From Algoriphagus taiwanensis (GTDB lineage: Bacteria; Bacteroidota; Bacteroidia; Cytophagales; Cyclobacteriaceae), in assembly GCF_036245645.1 (NCBI RefSeq), contig NZ_BTPE01000014.1:62001-126000 (forward strand): DNA of 64,000 nt. The letters run 5' to 3'. Below are positions 9,210 through 16,994 of this stretch, piece after piece (within the stretch, counting starts at the first letter, position 1; every line of letters starts with the position of its first letter). The notes under the pieces are model-generated. The model searched no databases. It was not told the DNA's origin and saw only the letters and a program-made list of their open reading frames with translations. The translations under genes and the position numbers were made by a program.

Positions 9210-12200
9210 ATGAAAAAATTTCTCTGGATTTTTGGATTCCTTATCCTTTGTTTTTCGTGTAGCAAAGAACTAAAAGAATCCAGTACATCCGATCAGGAGC
9301 CAGTTTTAGCTCCCGGCTTTTTTGATTTGTCTCAGCTTCCTGATTCACTCCAACCTGTCACTAGGCTTCTGGCTGACTATCCTTCGCCAAGAATCATCTC
9401 CATCCCAGGTCAAAGCGGAGGCACTGTGAGTATCAAAACCGAATCAGGGGAGGATCAATCCATCGCACGCCTTGCACCGGAAAAGAAAAAGCTTTTGGCT
9501 CTCAATGGGCCAAATGGTAATCAGATCGTAGACCCTAACGGGAAGCCTTACTATTTGGGTGAGGGGGGAATTTCCCAATTCAGAACCTATACGACCGATG
9601 ACGGACTCGCTCTGGATGGGGTCAACTGTGCTATTTTGGATAGCCGTGGACACTTATGGTTCGGGACCAACGGAGGTGGCATTAGCCGGTACGATGGGAG
9701 CTCATTCACTAACTACTCTACGGTAGAAGGATTGGTAGGCAATACTATCCGAAGTATCTATGAGGACAAAAACGGAAATATCTGGATCGGGACTATCACC
9801 GGACTGAGCAAGTTTGACGGAAGACAATTCTACAATTTCACTTCCGAAAATGGACTTGTGGACGATTACGTCTTCGGAATCATTGAGGATAAGCAAGGTA
9901 ATCTCTGGTTTGGGACTGGAGGAGGGGTAAATCGCTACGATGGTACTACTTTCCAATCCTATACGACAGAGGAAGGCTTGGCAGGAAACTTCATCATCAC
10001 CGTGGGCAAAGATTTGGAGGGTAACCTTTATTTCGGAACCAATGGAGAAGGCATGAGTAAGTATGACGGCAGTAAATTCACCACCTTTTCTGAAAAAGAC
10101 GGACTCGCAGGAAATAGAGTAAGAAGTATTGCTGCTTCATCGGATGGTTCCTTGTGGATAGGTACCATCGGAGCCGGAGTCAGTCGGCTAAAAGATGGAA
10201 AATTCCAGAATTTCAGCCTGAATGATGGACTGGCTGACAACATCATCCGGTCCATCAAAGAAGACCGCAAGGGTCAAATCTGGTTTGGAACAGAAAGAGG
10301 CGTAAGCCGATATGACGGTGAAAAATTTACCACCTATACGCGGGACCAAGGTATGCCAGCAAGTAGTGTCTTGGACATTGTCATGGATAGGTCCGGCAAG
10401 CTCTGGTTTTGCACAGACGGAGGAGGAATCACCCGCTTTGACGGCAGTGCATTTACGAGCTTTACTGTCAATCAAGGATTGGGAGGAAACCTCATCCTCA
10501 GCGCCTTGGAAGACAAGGAAGGTAACCTCTGGTTTGGAAGTGCAGGCGGAGGCGTGACCCGATTTGACGGTTCTGAATTCACTAACTTTTCTCTTTCACA
10601 AGGACTGCCTGGGGATGTGGTTCATGCCATTTTCCAGGATAGCAGGGGATTTATTTGGATTGGTACAGGTGGTGGGGGCCTAAGTAAGTTTGAGAACAAC
10701 GCCTTCATCAATTTTTCCACTGACCAAGGCTTACCCTCCAATGAGGTTTATTCCATCACAGAAGATGCCTCTGGAAATCTCTGGATTGGCACAGAAAATG
10801 GGGTCGGTAGATTTGACGGCGAAAGCTTCACCAACTACACCATGGAACATGGATTGGTAGGGAATGTGGTCTTGAGCCTGCTCCCGGATTCTTCAGAAGG
10901 AATATGGATTGGAGCGGTTGACGGAGGAGTCAGCTATTTCAAAAACAACTCATTCCTGAATTTTACTCCCGAGCAGGGTTTGGTAGACTATGGAGTGATT
11001 CGTCTTGTTTCAGACGCCGACAAAAACCTATGGATTGGCACCGAGCACGGGCTGAATCTCCTTCCCAATGAAGATTTGAATGCTTTATTGAGAAAGGAAG
11101 ATTTGGGCAGAAATCCGTTTTTGAAGTTCACCAAAGATGACGGACTCCCTGACGAGGTTATTCTTCAGATTGTCCCTATGAAAAACAGGAAGATAGCCAT
11201 CGGAACTAACCTAGGCTTGGTGTTTTTTGATGGACCAAATGAAAATATCAGAGACTTCAAAATCACCAATCCAGAACTGTTTAATTCCAACACCGGCTAT
11301 CCGGTGAAAGACCTTACCGACGGGCAGGATGGAATGTTCCAAGACAGCAAAGGAATTCTTTGGGCTGGTACAGGAAGCAATAAGACTGCCTTGGTCCGTT
11401 TTGATTACGATGCTTTGGTTCGAAATCAAACTGCTCCGGGACTTTTTCTGAAACAAATCCGAATCAATGAAGAGCCTATTTCCTGGCAATCTTTATTGGA
11501 AAATCCTGATCCTGCCCTAGTTGATTTTGAAGAAACGGGAACCTTGGGCAAAAAACTCAGCCCAACAGAACGAGCAGCCATTCAGGAAAGATTTAAAAAT
11601 GTAAGTCTTGAGGGTATAAGCCCTTTTTTTCCGATACCGATCGGTTTGGTTCTGCCTTACAGACATAATCATCTCAATATAGATTTTGGCACCAATGAGC
11701 TGGCAAAGCCCTTTCTCGTGGAGTACCAATACATCCTGGAGGGCTATGATGAAGAGTGGAGTCCAGTCCTGAAAAAAACAAGTGCCACCTTTGGCAATAT
11801 TCAAGAGGGAGATTACACATTCAAAGTTCGGGCAAGATTTACCGGTCCAAGCGAAGGAAACGCCTCAGAGTGGACAGATCCTATTGAGTTTTCCTTTGTG
11901 GTTCTACCGCCTTGGTATCGAACCTGGTGGGCCTATGTGATTTATTCTTTGCTATTCCTCTCATTGATTTACCCAATACACCTCTACCAAAGAAATCTGA
12001 CCATCAAAAAGGAGCAAGAAAAAGCCAAGGAAAGAGAGCTTCAGCAAGCTCGGGAAATTGAAAAAGCCTACTCCAAGCTGGAAGCAGCCCATGAAAATCT
12101 AAAATCCACGCAAGCCCAACTCATCCAGCAAGAAAAATTGGCGTCTTTGGGTCAGCTGACAGCCGGAATAGCCCACGAGATCAAAAACCCACTGAATTTC

Positions 12201-12893
12201 GTCAACAACTTCTCAGGTTTGAGCATGGAGTTTTTGGATGAAATCGATGAAGAGCTGGAAAAAATGGACCCTTCTGAGGCCTTGGAAAACGTTCAGGATT
12301 TATTGGGAGACATCCGAATCAACTTGGAGAAAATCCGACACCATGGCGGGCGGGCAGACGGAATTGTGAAATCCATGCTCATGCATTCCCGGGGAGGAAG
12401 CGGAGATTTTGAGCCTACCGACCTCAACGAGTTGGTCAAGGAATATGTCAACCTTTCTTTTCACGGGATGCGGGCAAATAAAAACCCCATCAATGTGGAA
12501 ATTGACCTGAAGCTGGACGATTCTCTTCCCAAGCTCAAACTCAATTCAGAAGACTTTAGCCGGGTCATCCTGAACCTGACCAAAAATGCCTTCGATGCCA
12601 TGCGGGATAAACTGACCAAACTGGGTCAAGATTACAAGCCTGTCATTTCACTGACCACCCAAGACCTCGGAGATCATGTGCTTTTGGAAGTGATGGACAA
12701 TGGCCCCGGAGTCCCCGATGAAATCAAGGACAAATTGCTGATGCCTTTCTTCACCACCAAAAAAGGAACAGAGGGCACCGGTTTAGGACTTAGCATTACC
12801 CATGATATTATCAAGGCCCATCGAGGGACTTTGGACATCACCACTGAAGTAGGGGCCTGGACCAAGTTCAGTATCCTATTGCCAAAAAACTGA
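9210..12893 (+). CDS. Membrane histidine kinase with two-component propeller sensor
   Basis: A 1227-residue sensor kinase. It begins with a lipoprotein-like signal (cysteine 17 in LCFSCSK). Roughly residues 100-700 hold about fourteen repeats of the Reg_prop type (LWFGTNGGGISRYDG followed by a YSTVEGL-like strand), forming two periplasmic beta-propellers. A Y_Y_Y domain (about 845-930), a transmembrane helix (WWAYVIYSLLFLSLIYPIHL), a coiled coil, and HisKA with phospho-accepting H989 in AGIAHEIKNP follow, then HATPase (NLTKNAFDAM, DNGPGVP, GTGLGLSI). Unlike the SusR-type hybrid sensors of this phylum it has neither an attached receiver nor an AraC output. A free receiver is encoded 15 bases downstream. 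In related sensors the ligand is often a glycan; here it is unknown. Confidence 0.9.
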   Translation: MKKFLWIFGFLILCFSCSKELKESSTSDQEPVLAPGFFDLSQLPDSLQPVTRLLADYPSPRIISIPGQSGGTVSIKTESGEDQSIARLAPEKKKLLALNGPNGNQIVDPNGKPYYLGEGGISQFRTYTTDDGLALDGVNCAILDSRGHLWFGTNGGGISRYDGSSFTNYSTVEGLVGNTIRSIYEDKNGNIWIGTITGLSKFDGRQFYNFTSENGLVDDYVFGIIEDKQGNLWFGTGGGVNRYDGTTFQSYTTEEGLAGNFIITVGKDLEGNLYFGTNGEGMSKYDGSKFTTFSEKDGLAGNRVRSIAASSDGSLWIGTIGAGVSRLKDGKFQNFSLNDGLADNIIRSIKEDRKGQIWFGTERGVSRYDGEKFTTYTRDQGMPASSVLDIVMDRSGKLWFCTDGGGITRFDGSAFTSFTVNQGLGGNLILSALEDKEGNLWFGSAGGGVTRFDGSEFTNFSLSQGLPGDVVHAIFQDSRGFIWIGTGGGGLSKFENNAFINFSTDQGLPSNEVYSITEDASGNLWIGTENGVGRFDGESFTNYTMEHGLVGNVVLSLLPDSSEGIWIGAVDGGVSYFKNNSFLNFTPEQGLVDYGVIRLVSDADKNLWIGTEHGLNLLPNEDLNALLRKEDLGRNPFLKFTKDDGLPDEVILQIVPMKNRKIAIGTNLGLVFFDGPNENIRDFKITNPELFNSNTGYPVKDLTDGQDGMFQDSKGILWAGTGSNKTALVRFDYDALVRNQTAPGLFLKQIRINEEPISWQSLLENPDPALVDFEETGTLGKKLSPTERAAIQERFKNVSLEGISPFFPIPIGLVLPYRHNHLNIDFGTNELAKPFLVEYQYILEGYDEEWSPVLKKTSATFGNIQEGDYTFKVRARFTGPSEGNASEWTDPIEFSFVVLPPWYRTWWAYVIYSLLFLSLIYPIHLYQRNLTIKKEQEKAKERELQQAREIEKAYSKLEAAHENLKSTQAQLIQQEKLASLGQLTAGIAHEIKNPLNFVNNFSGLSMEFLDEIDEELEKMDPSEALENVQDLLGDIRINLEKIRHHGGRADGIVKSMLMHSRGGSGDFEPTDLNELVKEYVNLSFHGMRANKNPINVEIDLKLDDSLPKLKLNSEDFSRVILNLTKNAFDAMRDKLTKLGQDYKPVISLTTQDLGDHVLLEVMDNGPGVPDEIKDKLLMPFFTTKKGTEGTGLGLSITHDIIKAHRGTLDITTEVGAWTKFSILLPKN

Positions 12894-12908
12894 TAAAACC
12901 TATTACCC

Positions 12909-13289
12909 ATGAAAATACTGATCGTAGATGACGAGCGGGATATTGAAGATCTCTTCCGCCAAAAGTTCAGAAAAGAAATCCGAAATCAAGGATTAGAACT
13001 GGTTTTTGCTTTTTCCGGGCAAGAAGCTTTGGATATTTTGGGAAGCGAAAATCCCCCTCGCGTAATGTATGTTTTCTCTGACATCAATATGCCGGGAATG
13101 AGCGGTTTGGAGATGCTCAGCATTGCCAAGGAAAAATTTCCTGAAATTCAGATCAGCATGATCTCTGCCTACGGAGATTCAGAAAACTACAACAAAGCCA
13201 TGGAGTCCGGTGCCAAGGGCTTTTTTACCAAACCGGTGGATTTTGAAGCCTTGAGAAAGGAAATTGGTGATATTATTGCCAACAATTGA
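12909..13289 (+). CDS. Single-domain response regulator (CheY-like) A
   Basis: A 126-residue stand-alone receiver. The acidic pocket is in IVDDERD near the start, the phospho-acceptor is D58 in FSDINMPGMSG, the switch region is SAYGD, and the conserved lysine is in FFTKPVDF. There is no output domain, so it must act by protein contact or pass phosphate on in a relay. It lies 15 bases after the propeller kinase and is almost surely its partner. Receiver B two genes on shares the unusual insert around VMYVFSDINMPGMSGLE, which points to a shared origin. Confidence 0.92.
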   Translation: MKILIVDDERDIEDLFRQKFRKEIRNQGLELVFAFSGQEALDILGSENPPRVMYVFSDINMPGMSGLEMLSIAKEKFPEIQISMISAYGDSENYNKAMESGAKGFFTKPVDFEALRKEIGDIIANN

Positions 13290-13331
13290 AACCCATTACT
13301 TTAACCCTACCTCCCAAAAGTTAAAGACACT

Positions 13332-14696
13332 ATGATTCTGATTAATCTGATTTCACTTTTTCTACTAATTTATCTTAAAAAGTCCCAAGGAAATGAGACT
13401 TTTTCCGATCAGTTAAAAAAACTGATCAAATATGGGATGATTGGAGCAGGTATTCTGATTGTGATCGGGACAGCCCAGCTTCCCCCAGTCTTGCTTTTTG
13501 ATCTGATTTCCTTTCTTCTTGTCGGGGCTATCATCTTTATGATTTTGAACTTCCCTGAGCTTGAGAATCAAAAAAATCTGGCAGTCACTCCCCTTCCTAT
13601 TGTGGTGGTCCGGCTGGTGAGTTTCCTTTTGGAATCTATTTTCCCCACCACCTACGAATACTTGGAAAACTACATCGCTGCAGCAGGATTTTTTGCCCTG
13701 ATATGGGCTATTACCATGTGGCTGAACCACCGGAAAGAGATGAAAGCTCTGGAGATAGAACGTATTATTTCCAAAGAAAAAGAACGGCAACTTTTCTTGG
13801 CACAAGAGAAGAAACAAGAGCTGGAAAGAATGGTGCAGGAAAGAACATCCGAAATACTCAATCAAAAAAATGAACTTCAGGAAGCACTGGATCACCTTAG
13901 ATCGACCCAAGAACAGCTCGTGCAGCAGGAAAAACTGGCTTCTTTGGGCCAACTCACCGCAGGGATTGCCCATGAGATCAAAAACCCACTGAACTTCATC
14001 AACAATTTTTCGGAGCTTAGTGAAGATTTCCTGATAGAAATGGAAGAGGAGCTGGACAAAACTCCGGATAGTGCAGAAAAATCCCTAATCCAAGAACTTC
14101 TAATGGATGTAAAATCCAACCTGAAAAAAATCAGACATCATGGTATGCGTGCCGATAGCATTGTCAAGTCCATGCTGATGCATTCCCGAGGCGAAAAAGG
14201 CGAGGTCAAGGAAACAGATCTGAATGAGTTGATCCGGGAGTACAGCAATCTGGCCTTTCATGGAATGAGGGCAAACAAAAACCCTATAAACGTGGACGTT
14301 CAGCTGGAACTGGATGAAAAAATTACAGCGGTAAAAATCAACGCCGAGGACTTTAGCCGAGTCATCCTCAATTTGGCCAAAAACGCTTTTGATGCCATGC
14401 GCGACAAAATAAATATGGCAAATTCAGAATATAAAGCTAAATTGGTAATCAGAACCAAAGACTTGAAAAACAGTCTATTGATTGAAGTAGAGGATAATGG
14501 GCCCGGTGTTCCGGAAGAAATAAGAGAGAAGCTTTTAATGCCCTTCTTCACCACAAAAAAAGGGACAGAAGGTACCGGATTAGGGCTCAGTATCACCCAC
14601 GATATTGTCAAATCTCACGGTGGAAAGCTCGAAATCGAGTCCAACGTCAATCAATTCACCAGATTTAAAATTTTATTACCCAAGTCTTCCATTTAA
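13332..14696 (+). CDS. Membrane histidine kinase with four N-terminal helices
   Basis: A 454-residue kinase with about four hydrophobic segments in residues 1-135, almost no periplasmic sensor, and a coiled coil (ISKEKERQLFLAQEKKQELE). HisKA follows with H214 in AGIAHEIKNPLNF, then HATPase ending GTEGTGLGLSITHDIVKSHG. From the coiled coil onward it follows the propeller kinase almost residue by residue (KIRHHG, VKSMLMHSRG, HGMRANKNPINV), so the two kinase modules are duplicates with different sensors. The sensor type suggests detection of a membrane or internal cue. It lies between receivers A and B, 42 bases after the first. Confidence 0.9.
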   Translation: MILINLISLFLLIYLKKSQGNETFSDQLKKLIKYGMIGAGILIVIGTAQLPPVLLFDLISFLLVGAIIFMILNFPELENQKNLAVTPLPIVVVRLVSFLLESIFPTTYEYLENYIAAAGFFALIWAITMWLNHRKEMKALEIERIISKEKERQLFLAQEKKQELERMVQERTSEILNQKNELQEALDHLRSTQEQLVQQEKLASLGQLTAGIAHEIKNPLNFINNFSELSEDFLIEMEEELDKTPDSAEKSLIQELLMDVKSNLKKIRHHGMRADSIVKSMLMHSRGEKGEVKETDLNELIREYSNLAFHGMRANKNPINVDVQLELDEKITAVKINAEDFSRVILNLAKNAFDAMRDKINMANSEYKAKLVIRTKDLKNSLLIEVEDNGPGVPEEIREKLLMPFFTTKKGTEGTGLGLSITHDIVKSHGGKLEIESNVNQFTRFKILLPKSSI

Positions 14697-14707
14697 ATTT
14701 TTATACC

Positions 14708-15088
14708 ATGAAAATCATGATCGTAGACGATGAGCAGGACGTAGAAATCCTTTTTGTTCAGAAGTTCCGAAAAGAAATCAAGAGTAAACAGCTGGAGGTG
14801 GAATTTGCTTTTTCGGGAGAGGAAGCCCTGGAAAAATTGGGTTCTCCTGAATCTCCCAACGTGGTTTATGTTTTTTCCGATATCAATATGCCGGGTATGA
14901 GTGGCTTGGAACTTTTGGAAAACATCAAGACAAGATTCCCAAAAATTGAGGTGAGTATGATCTCAGCTTACGGAGACAAAGACAACTACAACAAAGCCAT
15001 AAAATCCGGCGCGAAAGGATTTTTTACCAAACCGGTTGACTTTGATTCTCTGAAAAAGGAAATCAAGGAAATTCTCAATAAAAACTAA
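14708..15088 (+). CDS. Single-domain response regulator (CheY-like) B
   Basis: A 126-residue receiver with IVDDEQD, D58 in VFSDINMPGMSG, SAYGDKDNYNKA and FFTKPVDF. It is the same length as receiver A and strongly alike over its whole length, including DNYNKAIKSGAKGFF. It follows the second kinase by 11 bases, giving a kinase-receiver, kinase-receiver order that looks like a tandem duplication. There is no output domain. It may compete with receiver A or with the receiver-cyclase downstream for phosphate. Confidence 0.92.
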   Translation: MKIMIVDDEQDVEILFVQKFRKEIKSKQLEVEFAFSGEEALEKLGSPESPNVVYVFSDINMPGMSGLELLENIKTRFPKIEVSMISAYGDKDNYNKAIKSGAKGFFTKPVDFDSLKKEIKEILNKN

Positions 15089-15097
15089 GGCTGAGCC

Positions 15098-16138
15098 ATG
15101 GCGAAAATCCTCGTAGTGGATGACGAAGAAGATTTGGAGATCCTATTCCGGCAGAAATACCGGCAAAAAATCCGATCCGGTGAGTATGAAATGCTTTTTG
15201 CTCTTAATGGCCAACAAGCCCTGGATATCCTAAAAGATCACGGGGACGTGGACATGATCCTCAGTGATATCAATATGCCGGTCATGGACGGGCTGACCTT
15301 GCTCTCCAACACCAAAGAAAAAAACCCTCTCCTCAAAACCATCATCATCTCTGCCTACGGAGATATGGAAAATATCCGAAAGGCAATGAATCTGGGTGCT
15401 TTTGACTTTGTGACCAAACCAGTGGATTTCCAGGACTTGGAAATCACCATGGAGAAAACTCTCGGATACATCAATCAGCTGAAATCTACTCTTCAGGCAC
15501 TAAGGGAAAACAACATCTTGAAAATGTATGTGGACGAAACCGTCCTCAATTTCATGGGAGGCAAGGAAATCGAAACTGCTCTGATGGAAAATAATACCAT
15601 TGAGGCTACAGTTGCTTTCATCGATTTGGTGGGTTTCACCAAAATATCGGAAAATGAGGATCCCAATACCGTAGTGGGACTGCTAAATGAATTTTTTGAC
15701 CTGATGGTCAAGGAGATTATTGAAGAAAAAGGAAGCGTGGATAAATTCATCGGAGATGCAGTCATGGCGGTATTTCAAGGGCCTGACCATCTTAGCCGAG
15801 CAGTAAATGCCTGCATCGCCATTCGGGACAAAATGGATGCGATTCCGGAATATTCCGAAGCCTCCCATTTCAAACCCCAGGTGTCCATTGGAATCAATTC
15901 CGGTGAAATGGTCTCGGGAAATATCGGCTCCAAATCACTCAAAAGGCTGGATTATACCGTGGTAGGTGATACTGTAAATGTGGCCTCCCGCCTTCAAAAT
16001 GCAGCTTCCGGAAGCCAAATACTGGTTTTGGACCGATGTGCCCAAGCACTTGGAGATGGTTTTAAAGTCAATGAAGTAGGAGAACTCAAGCTAAAAAACA
16101 AAAGCAACCCTGTTAAGGTATTTGAGGTGATTTCCTGA
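15098..16138 (+). CDS. Response regulator with class III adenylate cyclase output
   Basis: A 346-residue protein with an N-terminal receiver (D57 in LSDINMPVMDG, lysine in FVTKPVDF), a short helical linker (about 120-160) and a class III nucleotide cyclase domain. The catalytic set is complete: metal aspartates D176 (AFIDLVGFT) and D220 (FIGDAVMAVF), adenine-selecting K216 and T287 (DYTVVGD), and transition-state residues N294 and R298 (VNVASRL). That K/T pair is typical of class IIIb adenylate cyclases, so cAMP is the expected product. It is the only gene of the array with a recognisable effector and is the likely end point of the two kinases. Confidence 0.9.
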   Translation: MAKILVVDDEEDLEILFRQKYRQKIRSGEYEMLFALNGQQALDILKDHGDVDMILSDINMPVMDGLTLLSNTKEKNPLLKTIIISAYGDMENIRKAMNLGAFDFVTKPVDFQDLEITMEKTLGYINQLKSTLQALRENNILKMYVDETVLNFMGGKEIETALMENNTIEATVAFIDLVGFTKISENEDPNTVVGLLNEFFDLMVKEIIEEKGSVDKFIGDAVMAVFQGPDHLSRAVNACIAIRDKMDAIPEYSEASHFKPQVSIGINSGEMVSGNIGSKSLKRLDYTVVGDTVNVASRLQNAASGSQILVLDRCAQALGDGFKVNEVGELKLKNKSNPVKVFEVIS

Positions 16139-16145
16139 CCTTCCT

Positions 16146-16877
16146 ATGATTTCCTTTTTAAGAAAAGTTAGAATGAAGCTTTTGGGAAACGGGCGGTTTT
16201 CCCAATACCTTCTTTATGCCTTGGGAGAAATTTTTTTGGTGGTAATCGGAATTTTGATTGCCTTGCAAATCAACACCTGGAATGAAAACAGAAAGCAACG
16301 AATCTATGAACTCAAAATGCTCAAGGAACTCTCCAACACCCTGCAAAAGGATAAAAGATACTTGAGCTCTTTGGTGACCCGATTGGATCAAAAAGAAAAG
16401 TCCGTCAATCGATTATTGGAAATAAGGGAGACTGGATTTGAAAATTTGGATACTATTGGTAGATATTTTCAAAGCCTGAGAACCGAAATTCTTTTCCAGT
16501 ACAATTCTGGTCCATACGAATCCATCAAAGCAGGAGGAATCGATAAAATCTCCAAGGACTCCATCCGAACAGCAATGGAGGATTTATATGAATTTTTGAT
16601 TCCAAGAACAGAAAAAATCCTGGATAAACTGGAAGCCTCCAATGAACAGGAAGAAGCGCTCATGGAAAAGTTAACCACTAGAGAAATCCTAGTCAGGAAT
16701 AGTACTAAAATTATCCAAAGGGTGGTCTCCGATCCAAAAATCATATACCAGGATGAATTCCTGCATCTCCTTCAGTTGAATAAAAGCAATACCTACGTCT
16801 CAAGATCCAGAATAGAGGCTATACTTCCAGGTATGAGCAAATTGGACTCTATGATTCAGCTTGAGCTCCTCAGGTAG
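16146..16877 (+). CDS. DUF6090-like single-pass membrane protein
   Basis: A 243-residue protein. A basic N-terminus (MISFLRKVRMKLLGNGRFSQ) leads into one membrane helix (LLYALGEIFLVVIGILIALQ) with the INTWNENRKQR tail typical of the DUF6090 family, which is often multi-copy in this phylum. The remaining 190 residues are mostly helical, charged and probably periplasmic. It begins 7 bases after the cyclase stop, so it is likely the last gene of the signalling operon. The function of the family is not known to me; a sensor or scaffold role for the array is only a guess from position. Confidence 0.8.
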   Translation: MISFLRKVRMKLLGNGRFSQYLLYALGEIFLVVIGILIALQINTWNENRKQRIYELKMLKELSNTLQKDKRYLSSLVTRLDQKEKSVNRLLEIRETGFENLDTIGRYFQSLRTEILFQYNSGPYESIKAGGIDKISKDSIRTAMEDLYEFLIPRTEKILDKLEASNEQEEALMEKLTTREILVRNSTKIIQRVVSDPKIIYQDEFLHLLQLNKSNTYVSRSRIEAILPGMSKLDSMIQLELLR

Positions 16878-16994
16878 TCCAAAATATAGGACGGCATAAT
16901 TTTGTCCGTTTTCGATCTATTTTTCAGGGGCAAATTCAAATCGTTTTGAATAATCTTTGGAAATGGTAGATTCATAGCCCCAAACCCAATCTTT

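Noticed and set aside
16885..16912. Possible hairpin after the DUF6090 gene (GGAC...GTCC then TTTT)
   Set aside because: Only four base pairs with a long loop; not supportable as a terminator.
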